A DNA stretch of 27,536 nucleotides from Lachnospiraceae bacterium. GTDB taxonomy: Bacteria > Bacillota > Clostridia > Lachnospirales > Lachnospiraceae. The position numbers and the translations under genes are program-made. The notes under the pieces are model-generated. The model was not told the DNA's origin. It saw nothing but the letters and a program-made list of their open reading frames with translations, and made no database searches. Position 1 is the stretch's first letter. The number at the start of each line of letters is the position of its first letter. The stretch is from positions 1 through 27,536 of the forward strand of contig DNUZ01000040.1 of assembly GCA_003507655.1 (NCBI GenBank), in the 5' to 3' direction. This document shows positions 16,170 to 24,250 of the stretch, piece after piece.

Positions 16170-17294
16170 TTACCATTTGCTGAAATTACCGTCGCTGTCT
16201 GTTGCCCCTTTTTCATCGAAAGTGTAGGTTTTTCCATCACTGCCGATCCAGTTTCCGTTTGCATCCTGTGTCGCTGTCTGATAGTTTCCATTGATATCAT
16301 AGAAACCAATGACCATGCCATTATCTGAAGAATTGCCGGAACCTGTCAAAGAATCCGACTCTGATCCGGAACCTGTTGTTCCCTGAGGTGGATCATAATA
16401 ATACTGTGTGCCGTTGGAATCTTCTACGCCGTTTTCCAGGAAAATATAAGAAGTTCCGTTATCATCACGCCAGGTGCCGTCCTCAGACGGATAAGCGTAG
16501 ATCGTATTTCCGTTTGCATCAAAGAAATAGCGGTATTCCTCATCGGTCGATGCACCGGAAGAATCGCCTGTACTTTCACCGGAAGTATTGTCTGAAGCAG
16601 TATCACCTGTATTTTTCGGATCAGAACTGTTACCGGCATTATCCGAAGATGTACTGCCGTCTGCCGAAGATCCGGAGTTTGCATCAGAATCTGTCTTTTT
16701 ACTGTCATCATTTAAAACTTTGAAGCTGGTAACGGCACTTTTCACTGCCTGCTGCACCGTACTGTCACTGGATGTCAGTTTTGCCGTGATCGTATAACTC
16801 TCGGTGTCCGTATTGATCAGATACTTGATCAGATAAACGTAACCAAGATCTGCGTCCTGCGTGGATGCAGCATAATAATAAAGCTCTGTACCATTGGTGC
16901 TGTCTTTTTTATATTCTACCTGAGAAAATGCATTCTCCTGGATATCGTTTAAAAGAGCAATCGCATCTTCCTGAGACTGCGGCAGATTCTTCTCCTTGAT
17001 CTTTGACTTTTTGTGCGTGATCCGGATCGTGCCGACGCCTTCTTTCATAAATGCCCATTTATTCTCAATGCCTTCCTTTGTCGCCACCCATGCAGAATCC
17101 GGAAGATCAAAAGAAAATGAATTGCTCTCTGAGGTATATGTTGTGGCTGCTTCGGTCTGTGCAGTACTTTCTCTCTGAGCTGTCGTCTGTTTCGTCGTCT
17201 CCGTCTCAGATGCCTTTTTCTGGCAGCCGTTCATCATAAACATTGCGGCCATTCCGATTACCAGTAATGTCGCAATTTTCTTTTTATTATACAT
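16170..17294 (-). CDS. Repeat-bearing lipoprotein C (two repeats)
   Basis: First gene of the operon, 374 residues: signal peptide 1-23 and lipidated Cys24 (FMMNGC). After a Thr-rich linker, residues about 57-195 form the same globular domain as lipoprotein A (SFSFDLPDSAWVATKEG, ..., VTSFKVLND). A Ser/Asp/Gly-rich linker leads to two 44-residue repeats, about 253-296 (FFDANGN, DGTWRDDNGTSYIF) and about 331-374 (FYDINGN, ANGNWIGSDGKTYTF). The last repeat ends FSKW rather than YPY and is divergent. AAGGGGGA lies before the ATG. A strong promoter with direct repeats is about 60 bp upstream. Function unknown; probably arose with lipoprotein A by duplication. Confidence 0.85.
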   Translation of the reverse strand: MYNKKKIATLLVIGMAAMFMMNGCQKKASETETTKQTTAQRESTAQTEAATTYTSESNSFSFDLPDSAWVATKEGIENKWAFMKEGVGTIRITHKKSKIKEKNLPQSQEDAIALLNDIQENAFSQVEYKKDSTNGTELYYYAASTQDADLGYVYLIKYLINTDTESYTITAKLTSSDSTVQQAVKSAVTSFKVLNDDSKKTDSDANSGSSADGSTSSDNAGNSSDPKNTGDTASDNTSGESTGDSSGASTDEEYRYFFDANGNTIYAYPSEDGTWRDDNGTSYIFLENGVEDSNGTQYYYDPPQGTTGSGSESDSLTGSGNSSDNGMVIGFYDINGNYQTATQDANGNWIGSDGKTYTFDEKGATDSDGNFSKW

Positions 17295-17351
17295 GAAAAA
17301 TCCCCCTTTTCTCTCTGATTTTCAGTGTGTTTCAAGTCCACTCCCTTTTTC

Positions 17352-17402
17352 ATTGTACAATGAAGATGCGGTTAATGTCAACTTTTCTTAACACTTCTTA
17401 AC
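17352..17402 (-). promoter_or_regulatory. Lipoprotein operon promoter with 10-bp direct repeats
   Basis: On the minus strand TTGACA (17376-17381) and TACAAT (17352-17357) have an 18-bp spacer. Directly upstream, GTTAAGAA is repeated at 17395-17402 and 17385-17392, exactly 10 bp apart and in phase with the -35 box, the arrangement expected of an activator of the OmpR/PhoP class. The activator is unknown. Confidence 0.7.
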
Positions 17403-17407
17403 AAAAT

Positions 17408-18772
17408 CTACATATTTGGAACACCCTGTGCCCTTCTCTGTTTCAGCTTTCGGATCACATGACAGTACGCCGGAATCAGGAAACAGTCTGCCATGATCCA
17501 TGCCAGAGGACTGGCAAAACATACGCTTGCGAATCCCAGATACGGAACCATAATCACGCCGATAATGGCTCTTGCGATCATTTCCATGACACCTGCAAGG
17601 ATTGCCAGACCGCTGAATCCCGCTCCCTGAATGGTAAAGCGAACCGCATTGACAAAAACAAGTGCCATGTAAAATCCGCTGTTTGCAAGAATAAACAGCA
17701 CTGCATTATGTATGATCTCCGTTTCGGATGCATTTATGAACAGAAGCATCCAGTATTTTGCAGAAAAAAGCATGACTAGGAAAATCAGGATCGAGTATGT
17801 GATACCGATCAGAACGGACGCCTTTAATCCCTGACCGATACGCTCGATCTTGCCTGCCCCGACATTCTGTCCGGTGTAAGTTGCCATGGCCGAACCGATC
17901 GCATCAAACGGACACGCCAGGAACATCGAAAGCTTCGATGCCGCCGAAACCGAGGCAACGGCTGCCGAACCAAGTGTATTGATACCGGTCTGAAGCACGA
18001 CACTGCCGATCGCTGTGATCGAATACTGAAGTCCCATCGGAATACCCATTTTACAGAGGATACCGATGTGTTTGCCATGCAATTTCCATTCTCCCGGCTC
18101 CATTTTCAGGATCGGGAACTTTGTCTTTATACACCACAGAGACAGTACCACGGAAAATGCCTGTGCAAGCAGTGTCGCAAAAGCCGGTCCACGAACGCCG
18201 AGTTTCAAAACCGTTACTGACAGGATATCAAATCCGATATTTGCCACTGCTGCCATCAGCAGAAAGATCAGCGGCGATTTGGAATCCCCAAGAGAACGGA
18301 TGATCCCGGTCAGGAGATTGTAGGCAAGTGTGATCGGTATCCCTGCAAAAATAATAAAAATATAATCATATGCAAGATCCAGGATATCTGCTGGTGTTTT
18401 CATGGCAATCAGCACGCTGCGGCATAAAATACAGACTGTGATGCTCATGATCGCCGCAAAAAAAACAGTCAGCCAGATGCTGTTTGCCACAAACCTTCTC
18501 ATATCTTTATAATCTTTTGCCCCGTAACGCTGTGCGACCGGAATGACAAAACCATTGGCAAGTCCCATACAGAATCCGATGATCATAAAATTGATCGCCC
18601 CGGTAGAACCAACGCCCGCCAGTGCATCTTTTCCAAGGAACTGGCCTACAACGATCGTATCTACCATGTTATAAAACTGCTGCAGTAAAAACGTAAAAAA
18701 CAATGGAATCGAAAATCGCATGATAATCTTCCAAGGTGTACCTTCTGTCAGATCTGTTGCTGCGTTTCTCAT
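17408..18772 (-). CDS. MATE family efflux transporter
   Basis: Multidrug and toxin extrusion family membrane protein, about 454 residues with 12 predicted membrane segments in two six-helix bundles; exports drugs or metabolites by Na+ or H+ antiport. Seen: FTFLLQQFYNMVDTIVVGQFLGKDALAGVG, here read in two parts, near the N-terminus, and matching positions in the second half (IGSVVLQTGINTLGSAAVA, DAIGSAMATYTGQNVGAGK). The start at 18772 (MRNAATDLTEG) is chosen because GGAGG lies 10 nt before it; an ATG at 18832 would overlap the end of nth and add 20 atypical residues. It follows nth by 20 nt and is probably co-transcribed with it. Substrate cannot be predicted. Confidence 0.9.
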   Translation of the reverse strand: MRNAATDLTEGTPWKIIMRFSIPLFFTFLLQQFYNMVDTIVVGQFLGKDALAGVGSTGAINFMIIGFCMGLANGFVIPVAQRYGAKDYKDMRRFVANSIWLTVFFAAIMSITVCILCRSVLIAMKTPADILDLAYDYIFIIFAGIPITLAYNLLTGIIRSLGDSKSPLIFLLMAAVANIGFDILSVTVLKLGVRGPAFATLLAQAFSVVLSLWCIKTKFPILKMEPGEWKLHGKHIGILCKMGIPMGLQYSITAIGSVVLQTGINTLGSAAVASVSAASKLSMFLACPFDAIGSAMATYTGQNVGAGKIERIGQGLKASVLIGITYSILIFLVMLFSAKYWMLLFINASETEIIHNAVLFILANSGFYMALVFVNAVRFTIQGAGFSGLAILAGVMEMIARAIIGVIMVPYLGFASVCFASPLAWIMADCFLIPAYCHVIRKLKQRRAQGVPNM

Positions 18773-18792
18773 TTCCTTACTACCTCCATATT

Positions 18793-19428
18793 TTAAATTC
18801 CATTTTTTGCACAGATATCCGCCAGGCAGCATCTGTCACAGTAAGGCTTTGTTCTCGCTGTACAGACCTCTCTGCCATGATAAACGAGTCTGTGGCAGAA
18901 ATCACTACCTTCTTCCGGTGGAATGATCTTCCAAAGTGCCATTTCGACTTTTTTCGGATCTTTGATCCCATCTACCAGACCGATACGGTTTGTCAGACGA
19001 ATGCAGTGCGTATCCGTGACGATCGCAGGCTTTTTGAAAACATCGCCCATGATCAGGTTTGCACTCTTTCTTCCCACGCCCGGAAGCTTTAAAATCGCAT
19101 CAAAATCACACGGCACTTTGCCGTCGTACTCATCACGCAGCATTTTCATGCATGCACTGATATCACGTGCCTTGCTTTTTCCAAGACCGCATGGCCTTAC
19201 GATCGCCTCGATCTCTTCCGGTGTCGCTTCCGCAAGAGCATCTACATCCGGATATTTCGCATAGAGATCCTGAACCACAACATTTACCCTGGCATCCGTA
19301 CACTGTGCCGCAAGCCGGACACTGACCAACAGTTTCCATGCCGCATCATAATCAAGCGTACAGTCTGCCAGAGGATATTCCTTCTTTAAACGCTCGATCA
19401 CTTCCAGTGCAAGCTGTTTTTTTGTCAT
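18793..19428 (-). CDS. nth: Endonuclease III
   Basis: DNA glycosylase/AP lyase that removes oxidised pyrimidines in base excision repair. About 211 residues from the ATG at 19428, which follows AAGGAGG; an upstream ATG at 19452 is on the wrong side of that site. Helix-hairpin-helix with catalytic lysine region LPGVGRKSANLIMG, and the catalytic aspartate in VTDTHCIRLTNRIG. The C-terminal iron-sulphur loop shows Cys-x7-Cys-x2-Cys-x5-Cys (VCTARTKPYC, then DRC and CLADIC); the usual first gap is six residues, so there is a one-residue insertion. First gene of a unit with the MATE transporter, and divergent from the ABC-F gene. Confidence 0.95.
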   Translation of the reverse strand: MTKKQLALEVIERLKKEYPLADCTLDYDAAWKLLVSVRLAAQCTDARVNVVVQDLYAKYPDVDALAEATPEEIEAIVRPCGLGKSKARDISACMKMLRDEYDGKVPCDFDAILKLPGVGRKSANLIMGDVFKKPAIVTDTHCIRLTNRIGLVDGIKDPKKVEMALWKIIPPEEGSDFCHRLVYHGREVCTARTKPYCDRCCLADICAKNGI

Positions 19429-19551
19429 ATGCTCCTCCTTATATATTTTCAAAAATCTTTTTGTACCCGTTATTTTATCACAAGAATCGCAGTAAGGATA
19501 TTCCTTTTTTTTCGATTGTGCAACCCCTTTCTTTTATGGTAAGATAATAAG

Positions 19552-19641
19552 ATGCCAGGATCAAAAGATCTAAATCCACATGAGCTTGCTCATAAGTGGA
19601 TGAAAGACCTTGAAACCCGCCCCGACCGAAGCGGAGCGTAG
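19552..19641 (+). CDS. Possible 29-codon leader ORF before the ABC-F gene
   Basis: An ATG at 19552 opens 29 codons (beginning MPGSKDLNPHELAHKWM, ending ETRPDRSGA) and stops at 19639-19641. It begins within about 10 nt of the expected transcription start of a weak promoter (TTGTGC, 18 bp, TAAGAT) and has no good ribosome site, so translation is doubtful. ABC-F resistance genes are often preceded by short leader peptides used for attenuation, which is why it is listed. Confidence 0.25.
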   Translation: MPGSKDLNPHELAHKWMKDLETRPDRSGA

Positions 19642-19676
19642 AAAGAATTGTGAAAGTACGAAGTACGAAACAATTC
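19574..19676 (+). promoter_or_regulatory. Structured leader of the ABC-F gene
   Basis: Two hairpins are visible: ATCCAC/GTGGAT (19574-19601) enclosing TGAGC-TT-GCTCA, and GAATTGT (19645-19651) with ACAATTC (19670-19676) enclosing GTAC-GAA-GTAC. No T-run follows either, so classical terminator-based attenuation is not evident. Confidence 0.4.
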
Positions 19677-19727
19677 ATATGGCATCTCATAACTTTCATA
19701 ACTTCACAAAATTTGACAGGAGTAATT

Positions 19728-21278
19728 ATGATCTTAAATGTAAAAAATCTGACGCATGGTTTTGGTGACCGTGCGATTTTCGACAATGTTTCTTTTCGTC
19801 TCCTCAAAGGCGAACATATCGGCCTGATCGGTGCAAACGGAGAAGGCAAGTCCACGTTTATGAATATCATCACCGGAAAACTGACACCGGATGAGGGAAC
19901 GGTCGAATGGGCAAAAAATGTCCGTGTCGGCTATCTGGATCAGCATTCTGTCCTGGAAAAGGGCATGACGATCGGTGATGTCCTGCGTTCTGCTTTTCAG
20001 TTTTTATTTGCAATGGAAGCGGAAATGAACCGTATGTATGAACAGATGGGCGATGCCACACCGGAAGAAATGGAACGTCTGCTCGCCGAGACCGGCACAT
20101 ATCAGGAGCTTTTAGAGCAGCACGATTTCTATATGATCGACACAAAAGTAGACGAGATTGCCCGTGCACTCGGTCTGGAAGAGCTTGGGCTTGACCGTGA
20201 TGTAACCGACCTCTCCGGCGGACAGCGTACCCGTGTACTGATGGCAAAGCTTCTGCTGGAAAAACCAGACATCCTGCTTCTGGACGAGCCGACCAACTAT
20301 CTGGATGAGCAGCACATTGAATGGCTGAAACGCTATCTCCAGGATTATGAAAATGCCTTTATTCTGATCTCCCATGATATTCCGTTTCTGAACAGCGTCA
20401 TCAACCTGATCTATCATATGGAAAACTGCAGACTTGACCGCTATCCGGGCGATTACGATAAATTCCAGGAAGTCTACGCCATGAAGAAAGCCCAGCTTGA
20501 GGCTGCCTACAACCGCCAGCAGCAGGAGATCAGCGACCTTAAGGATTTCGTTGCCCGCAACAAAGCCCGCGTCGCTACAAGGAATATGGCGATGGCACGC
20601 CAGAAAAAACTGGACAAAATGGACATCATCGAACTGGATCGTGAAAAACCAAAGCCGGAGTTTCACTTTAAAACGGCCCGTACTTCCGGAAAGATGATCT
20701 TCGAGACAAACGATCTGGTGATCGGTTACGACGAACCGCTGACAAAACCGTTAAATATCCGCATGGAACGCGGCGAACGCATTGCCCTGACCGGTGCAAA
20801 CGGTATCGGTAAGACCACGCTTCTGAAAAGCATTCTGCAGCTGATCAAACCGTATTCCGGCGAAGTGCATCTTGGCGATTATCAGCATATCGGTTATTTT
20901 GAGCAGGAGTCCGATACGCAGAACACTTCGACCTGTATCGAAGAGATCTGGAGCGAATTTCCGGCAATGACACAGTACGAGATCCGTTCCATGCTGGCAA
21001 AATGCGGTCTGACCACCAAACACATCGAGAGTCAGGTGCGTGTACTGAGCGGCGGCGAGCAGGCAAAAGTACGTCTCTGCAAAATTTTGAACCGTGAGAG
21101 CAATATTCTGCTGCTGGACGAGCCGACCAACCACCTCGATGTTGACGCAAAAGCAGAACTGAAAAAAGCTCTTCAGGAATATAAGGGAAGTATTCTGCTG
21201 ATCTGCCATGAGCCGGAATTCTATCAGGATATCGTGACAACCGTCTGGAACTGCCAGGAATGGTCCTTAAAGCTGTAG
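19728..21278 (+). CDS. ABC-F family ATP-binding protein
   Basis: Cytosolic protein with two ABC ATPase domains and no membrane segments, about 516 residues; ABC-F proteins act on the ribosome as translation factors or in antibiotic protection. First domain: Walker A GANGEGKSTFMN, signature LSGGQRTRVLMAKLLL, Walker B and D-loop ILLLDEPTNYLD. Second: GANGIGKTTLLKS, LSGGEQAKVRLCK, ILLLDEPTNHLD. Between them is the charged interdomain linker (AYNRQQQEISDLKDFVARNK). The start at 19728 follows CAGGAG by five nt; an in-frame ATG at 19650 lies in the hairpin leader. The 3' end overlaps convergent spmB by 12 bp. Codons are GC-richer than in the leu and thr genes. Housekeeping YbiT-like versus resistance role cannot be settled. 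Confidence 0.93.
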   Translation: MILNVKNLTHGFGDRAIFDNVSFRLLKGEHIGLIGANGEGKSTFMNIITGKLTPDEGTVEWAKNVRVGYLDQHSVLEKGMTIGDVLRSAFQFLFAMEAEMNRMYEQMGDATPEEMERLLAETGTYQELLEQHDFYMIDTKVDEIARALGLEELGLDRDVTDLSGGQRTRVLMAKLLLEKPDILLLDEPTNYLDEQHIEWLKRYLQDYENAFILISHDIPFLNSVINLIYHMENCRLDRYPGDYDKFQEVYAMKKAQLEAAYNRQQQEISDLKDFVARNKARVATRNMAMARQKKLDKMDIIELDREKPKPEFHFKTARTSGKMIFETNDLVIGYDEPLTKPLNIRMERGERIALTGANGIGKTTLLKSILQLIKPYSGEVHLGDYQHIGYFEQESDTQNTSTCIEEIWSEFPAMTQYEIRSMLAKCGLTTKHIESQVRVLSGGEQAKVRLCKILNRESNILLLDEPTNHLDVDAKAELKKALQEYKGSILLICHEPEFYQDIVTTVWNCQEWSLKL

Positions 21279-21779
21279 AAAATTTCCAAGGAAAAAGCTG
21301 GCGGCAATCCCGGCAAAAACAGAAAGCAGTGCACCTGCCAGCGTATACCGTGTTTTTGTCACTTTTGCTGCCATAAAATAAACGCTCATCGTATAAAATA
21401 CCGTTTCCGTGCAGCTGAGCATCAGTGATGCGATGATTCCGATCTTGGAATCCGGCCCGAATTCTTTAAAAATATCCAGAAGAAATCCGGTCGCCGCACT
21501 GGCGGAAAACAGACGCACCACTGCAAGCGGCACAAGCTGCACCGGAAATCCGATTCCGGCAAAAAGCCTGCCAAGGATATCCGAGAGCCATTTAAGGAAC
21601 CCCGATGCCCGCAGGATCCCTACGGCTGTCATCAGCCCGACAAGTGTCGGCAGGATCGCAAATGCCGTGTGGATTCCTTCCCCGGCACCACGCACAAAAT
21701 CACCGTATGCATCTCTCTTTTTCAGAAAGGCATAACCGACAACGTAAAGCAGAACAAACGGTATCATATACATCGACAA
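21267..21779 (-). CDS. spmB: Spore maturation protein B
   Basis: Membrane protein of the nucleoside-recognition (Gate) family needed for spore core dehydration in Bacillus. About 170 residues; motifs VRGAGEGIHTAFAILPTLVG, GILRASGFLKWLSDIL and AATGFLLDIFKEFGPDSKIG are typical, with several membrane segments. No ATG fits well: 21779 is a TTG without a ribosome site and 21773 is an ATG without one. The frame stays open upstream, and a CTG at 21797 lies six nt after GGAGGG, giving an N-terminus (SFLLFLSMYMIPFVLLY) that fits the family better. That GGAGGG sits in the 3' arm of a hairpin. The usual partner spmA is absent. The 3' end overlaps the ABC-F gene by 12 bp. Confidence 0.9.
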   Translation of the reverse strand: MSMYMIPFVLLYVVGYAFLKKRDAYGDFVRGAGEGIHTAFAILPTLVGLMTAVGILRASGFLKWLSDILGRLFAGIGFPVQLVPLAVVRLFSASAATGFLLDIFKEFGPDSKIGIIASLMLSCTETVFYTMSVYFMAAKVTKTRYTLAGALLSVFAGIAASFFLGNFLQL

Positions 21780-21797
21780 AAAGAGCAGAAATGACAG

Positions 21798-21849
21798 AAA
21801 AATCCCTCCATAAGTCCGTCCGTTTACTGTATCTTATGAAGGGATTTTT
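21798..21849 (-). terminator. Hairpin terminator of the TM2-like gene, overlapping the spmB ribosome site
   Basis: AAAAATCCCTCCATAAG (21798-21814) and CTTATGAAGGGATTTTT (21833-21849) pair over 17 positions with one mismatch as read on the plus strand; on the minus strand the mismatch becomes a G-U pair, so the hairpin suits minus-strand transcription. It lies 80 bp after the TM2-like gene and contains the spmB Shine-Dalgarno sequence. Confidence 0.8.
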
Positions 21850-21930
21850 GTAACTATTCAGGTAAAGCGGACATTCACAATCCGCTTCGCTACTTGCTCA
21901 GCTCTGCTGCCAGAAACACAAAAACATGCT

Positions 21931-22842
21931 TCAGGATTTTTCCACAGCTGCTTCCGCTTCCATGGTTTCAAGCGTTTCTTTGATTTCTCTTTCTTTTTCA
22001 GCTTCTGTCACTTCTTCGACCACATCGGTTTCCTCTGTGCCTGTCTGTGTCTCATTTTCCTGTGCAGTCTCCGCTTTTTCTTCCTGTGGTTTCACAACCT
22101 CTTTTGTTTCGTTTTCTTTGCGAAGTTCTACTTTTGCTTTTTCTGCGGTTTCCTGTGCAGCTGCAGCTTCTTCCACAACCGTTTCTCTGACCAGCTCCTG
22201 CTCCGGATGCTGCATTCTCTGCGGATCACTCCACACACGCTCCCATGGATTTGGCATACGCTCACCGTTCATATGGATCCCCATGCTCTGTGCATACGGA
22301 TACGGCATTCCACGATAGAATCTTTTTTCTTCATCAGAAGCACTCTTCATCAGTTTGCGGCCTGCCCATAAAACAAATACAGCAACAACAGCAACCGGAA
22401 TCTTTGCGATCACAGCACCCGGCAGACTGGTCGGCCCGTAGATGATGTCCGCAAAATATTTGACAACACTCCAGATCATGCACGCCGCCACGATATACAG
22501 AACCGTTCCCATGGCCTTTTTACCATCCCGTCTGCTGATGCTGTCCTTTAAGCCTTCGCTCCAGTCCATCCAGTCATCGCCCCAGAGATAATGATCCTCC
22601 AATTTTTTAAACGCTTCTGCGTCCATTGAATTCTTGTTGGTTGCATCGAAAAAGCTGTACAGCAGAATGATCGGTGCAAAGAAAAGCAGCGGCTTGATAT
22701 CCAGCCAGATACCCACTGCACATAACGTTGCAAAGATTGTCATTAAAGACAATCCCTGCTTCATAAATCCCATATACATCTGTCCTGCTCCCGGGATCAG
22801 AGAAAACAAAAACATCAATATTTTATTCTTTTGTCTTGCCAT
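21931..22842 (-). CDS. TM2-like membrane protein with Glu-rich C-terminal tail
   Basis: A 303-residue protein. The N-terminus resembles TM2-type membrane modules (LFSLIPGAGQMYMGFMKQGL, with the PGxGQxYxG signature), with about three membrane segments in residues 8-66. Two more lie at about 111-130 (GTVLYIVAACMIWSVVKYF) and about 143-160 (IPVAVVAVFVLWAG). A conserved-looking YLWGDDWMDWSEG stretch is in the first loop. From about residue 213 the protein is a soluble, highly acidic Glu/Ala/Thr-rich tail likely to be coiled coil or disordered. AAAGGA precedes the ATG. It follows the MocR gene by about 90 bp on the same strand. Function unknown. Confidence 0.78.
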   Translation of the reverse strand: MARQKNKILMFLFSLIPGAGQMYMGFMKQGLSLMTIFATLCAVGIWLDIKPLLFFAPIILLYSFFDATNKNSMDAEAFKKLEDHYLWGDDWMDWSEGLKDSISRRDGKKAMGTVLYIVAACMIWSVVKYFADIIYGPTSLPGAVIAKIPVAVVAVFVLWAGRKLMKSASDEEKRFYRGMPYPYAQSMGIHMNGERMPNPWERVWSDPQRMQHPEQELVRETVVEEAAAAQETAEKAKVELRKENETKEVVKPQEEKAETAQENETQTGTEETDVVEEVTEAEKEREIKETLETMEAEAAVEKS

Positions 22843-22863
22843 TTTCTTTTCCTTTCATAATGT

Positions 22864-22891
22864 TTTCGCATCACCACATCTGCATGCGAAA
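22864..22891 (-). other. Inverted repeat between the MocR and TM2-like genes
   Basis: TTTCGCAT (22864-22871, plus strand orientation) and ATGCGAAA (22884-22891) form a perfect 8-bp stem with a 12-nt loop, about 20 bp before the TM2-like start codon. It could be an operator or a weak terminator; no T-run is attached. Confidence 0.4.
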
Positions 22892-22933
22892 CGGTATTTC
22901 CATCGAAAGCATTTTTAAATCTCATTGCAAAAT

Positions 22934-24250
22934 TCAGAAACACTGCTTCAGCAGCTGTAACGCCTCTGAAAACTTCTCCACCGGAACTGCTGCACAGGAA
23001 AGAGCAAGACGGATCCCTTGCTCACTTTCATCCGCAGATAAAAAAGCAAAACCTTTTTCTTCTGCTCTGTACAGAACTTCCCGCAGATTTCCTGCTCCGA
23101 AAATTTCCAGAAGGCTTACAAATCCGGTCTCCCCGGCCGTAACTTTTGCCTCTTCTACAAAAATCCTTTTCGCTTCACTGCACAAAATTTTTGTTTTCGC
23201 CAAATAGTGTTTCCTGGATTTGCGAATCTGACTTTCCAGATGACCATCCCGGATAAACTGACACAATGCGATCTGTTCCGTTTTGGATGCCGTCTGATTA
23301 TAAAAATCTCTGCGTCTCTGATATTTTTCCAGAAGATCCGGCGGAAGCACCATAAAACTTAAGCGGATCGACGGCAGCAAAAGCCTGGAAAATGTTCCAA
23401 GATAAATGACTCCGTTTCCGCCCGCCAGACCCTGAATGGACGGCGATGGATGATGATAATAACAGAATTCACTGTTGTAGTCATCCTCGATCAGCAAAAT
23501 ATTTTTTTCAGATGCTTCACGCAGTATCTTCATCCGCTCTCCGACCGAAAGAACATCGCCCCAGGCAGTCGCCTGCGAAGGTGACACATAGCAGACATCC
23601 GGCTGCTCCTGTTTTCGATCGCACAGTTCAAAACCATGATCCTCAAAAACGGCACGCCCCTGCCGAAATCCCGGATTATAAAACGCAATTTTTTTACGTC
23701 CCTCAATCAACGGACACAGAATATGAAGCAGGCTCTGAACACCCGCTCCGATCACAATATGTTCCGGCGTACAAACCACATTTCGGTTGTTTTGCAAATA
23801 TCTGCACAGAACCTCCCGCAGATCGTATTCTCCCTGCGGTTCTCCATAAGAGAGCAGACGCTCATCCTGCCGCAGTGCACTTTTGATATACCGCCTCCAC
23901 AGTTCAAACCGGAAGGTTTCTCTGTCAACACTTGCAGACGCAAAATTGTAAAGCACCGGCTTCTTTTCTTTTTGAGCGGCACTTTTCTGAAATTCTGCCG
24001 TTTTTCGCGTCCTGCCGATGTCCGTCACATAAAATCCGCTCTGCGGCCTGGAAATAATATAGCCATCTGCCGCAAGCACCATGTATGCCGTCTCCACCGT
24101 TGTCCGGCTCATCTGCAATTCTACCGCACACCGCCGGATCGACGGCAGCCTGCTTCCAGGTGCAAGCTGTTGCGACAGAATAAGCTGTTTGTAATAATTA
24201 TATACCCGCATATAGCGGTGAACAGACTGATTGTCAAGTTCCGGTTTCAT
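22934..24250 (-). CDS. MocR/GabR-type GntR regulator with aminotransferase-like domain
   Basis: A 438-residue fusion. Residues about 10-75 are a GntR winged helix (LAPGSRLPSIRRCAVELQ, then MSRTTVETAYMVLAADGYI), and about 100-438 a fold-type I aminotransferase-like domain. The PLP-contacting aspartate region LLIEDDYNSEF is present, but the motif that normally carries the PLP lysine (GTFSK..) reads YLGTFSRLLLPSIRLSFM, with Arg289 (codon AGG). MocR proteins normally bind PLP as an internal aldimine; Arg cannot form one, so effector use may differ. AGGAG lies 8 nt before the ATG. Neighbours are a DUF308 gene upstream and the TM2-like gene downstream; no PLP-synthesis gene is nearby. Target unknown. 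Confidence 0.93.
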   Translation of the reverse strand: MKPELDNQSVHRYMRVYNYYKQLILSQQLAPGSRLPSIRRCAVELQMSRTTVETAYMVLAADGYIISRPQSGFYVTDIGRTRKTAEFQKSAAQKEKKPVLYNFASASVDRETFRFELWRRYIKSALRQDERLLSYGEPQGEYDLREVLCRYLQNNRNVVCTPEHIVIGAGVQSLLHILCPLIEGRKKIAFYNPGFRQGRAVFEDHGFELCDRKQEQPDVCYVSPSQATAWGDVLSVGERMKILREASEKNILLIEDDYNSEFCYYHHPSPSIQGLAGGNGVIYLGTFSRLLLPSIRLSFMVLPPDLLEKYQRRRDFYNQTASKTEQIALCQFIRDGHLESQIRKSRKHYLAKTKILCSEAKRIFVEEAKVTAGETGFVSLLEIFGAGNLREVLYRAEEKGFAFLSADESEQGIRLALSCAAVPVEKFSEALQLLKQCF

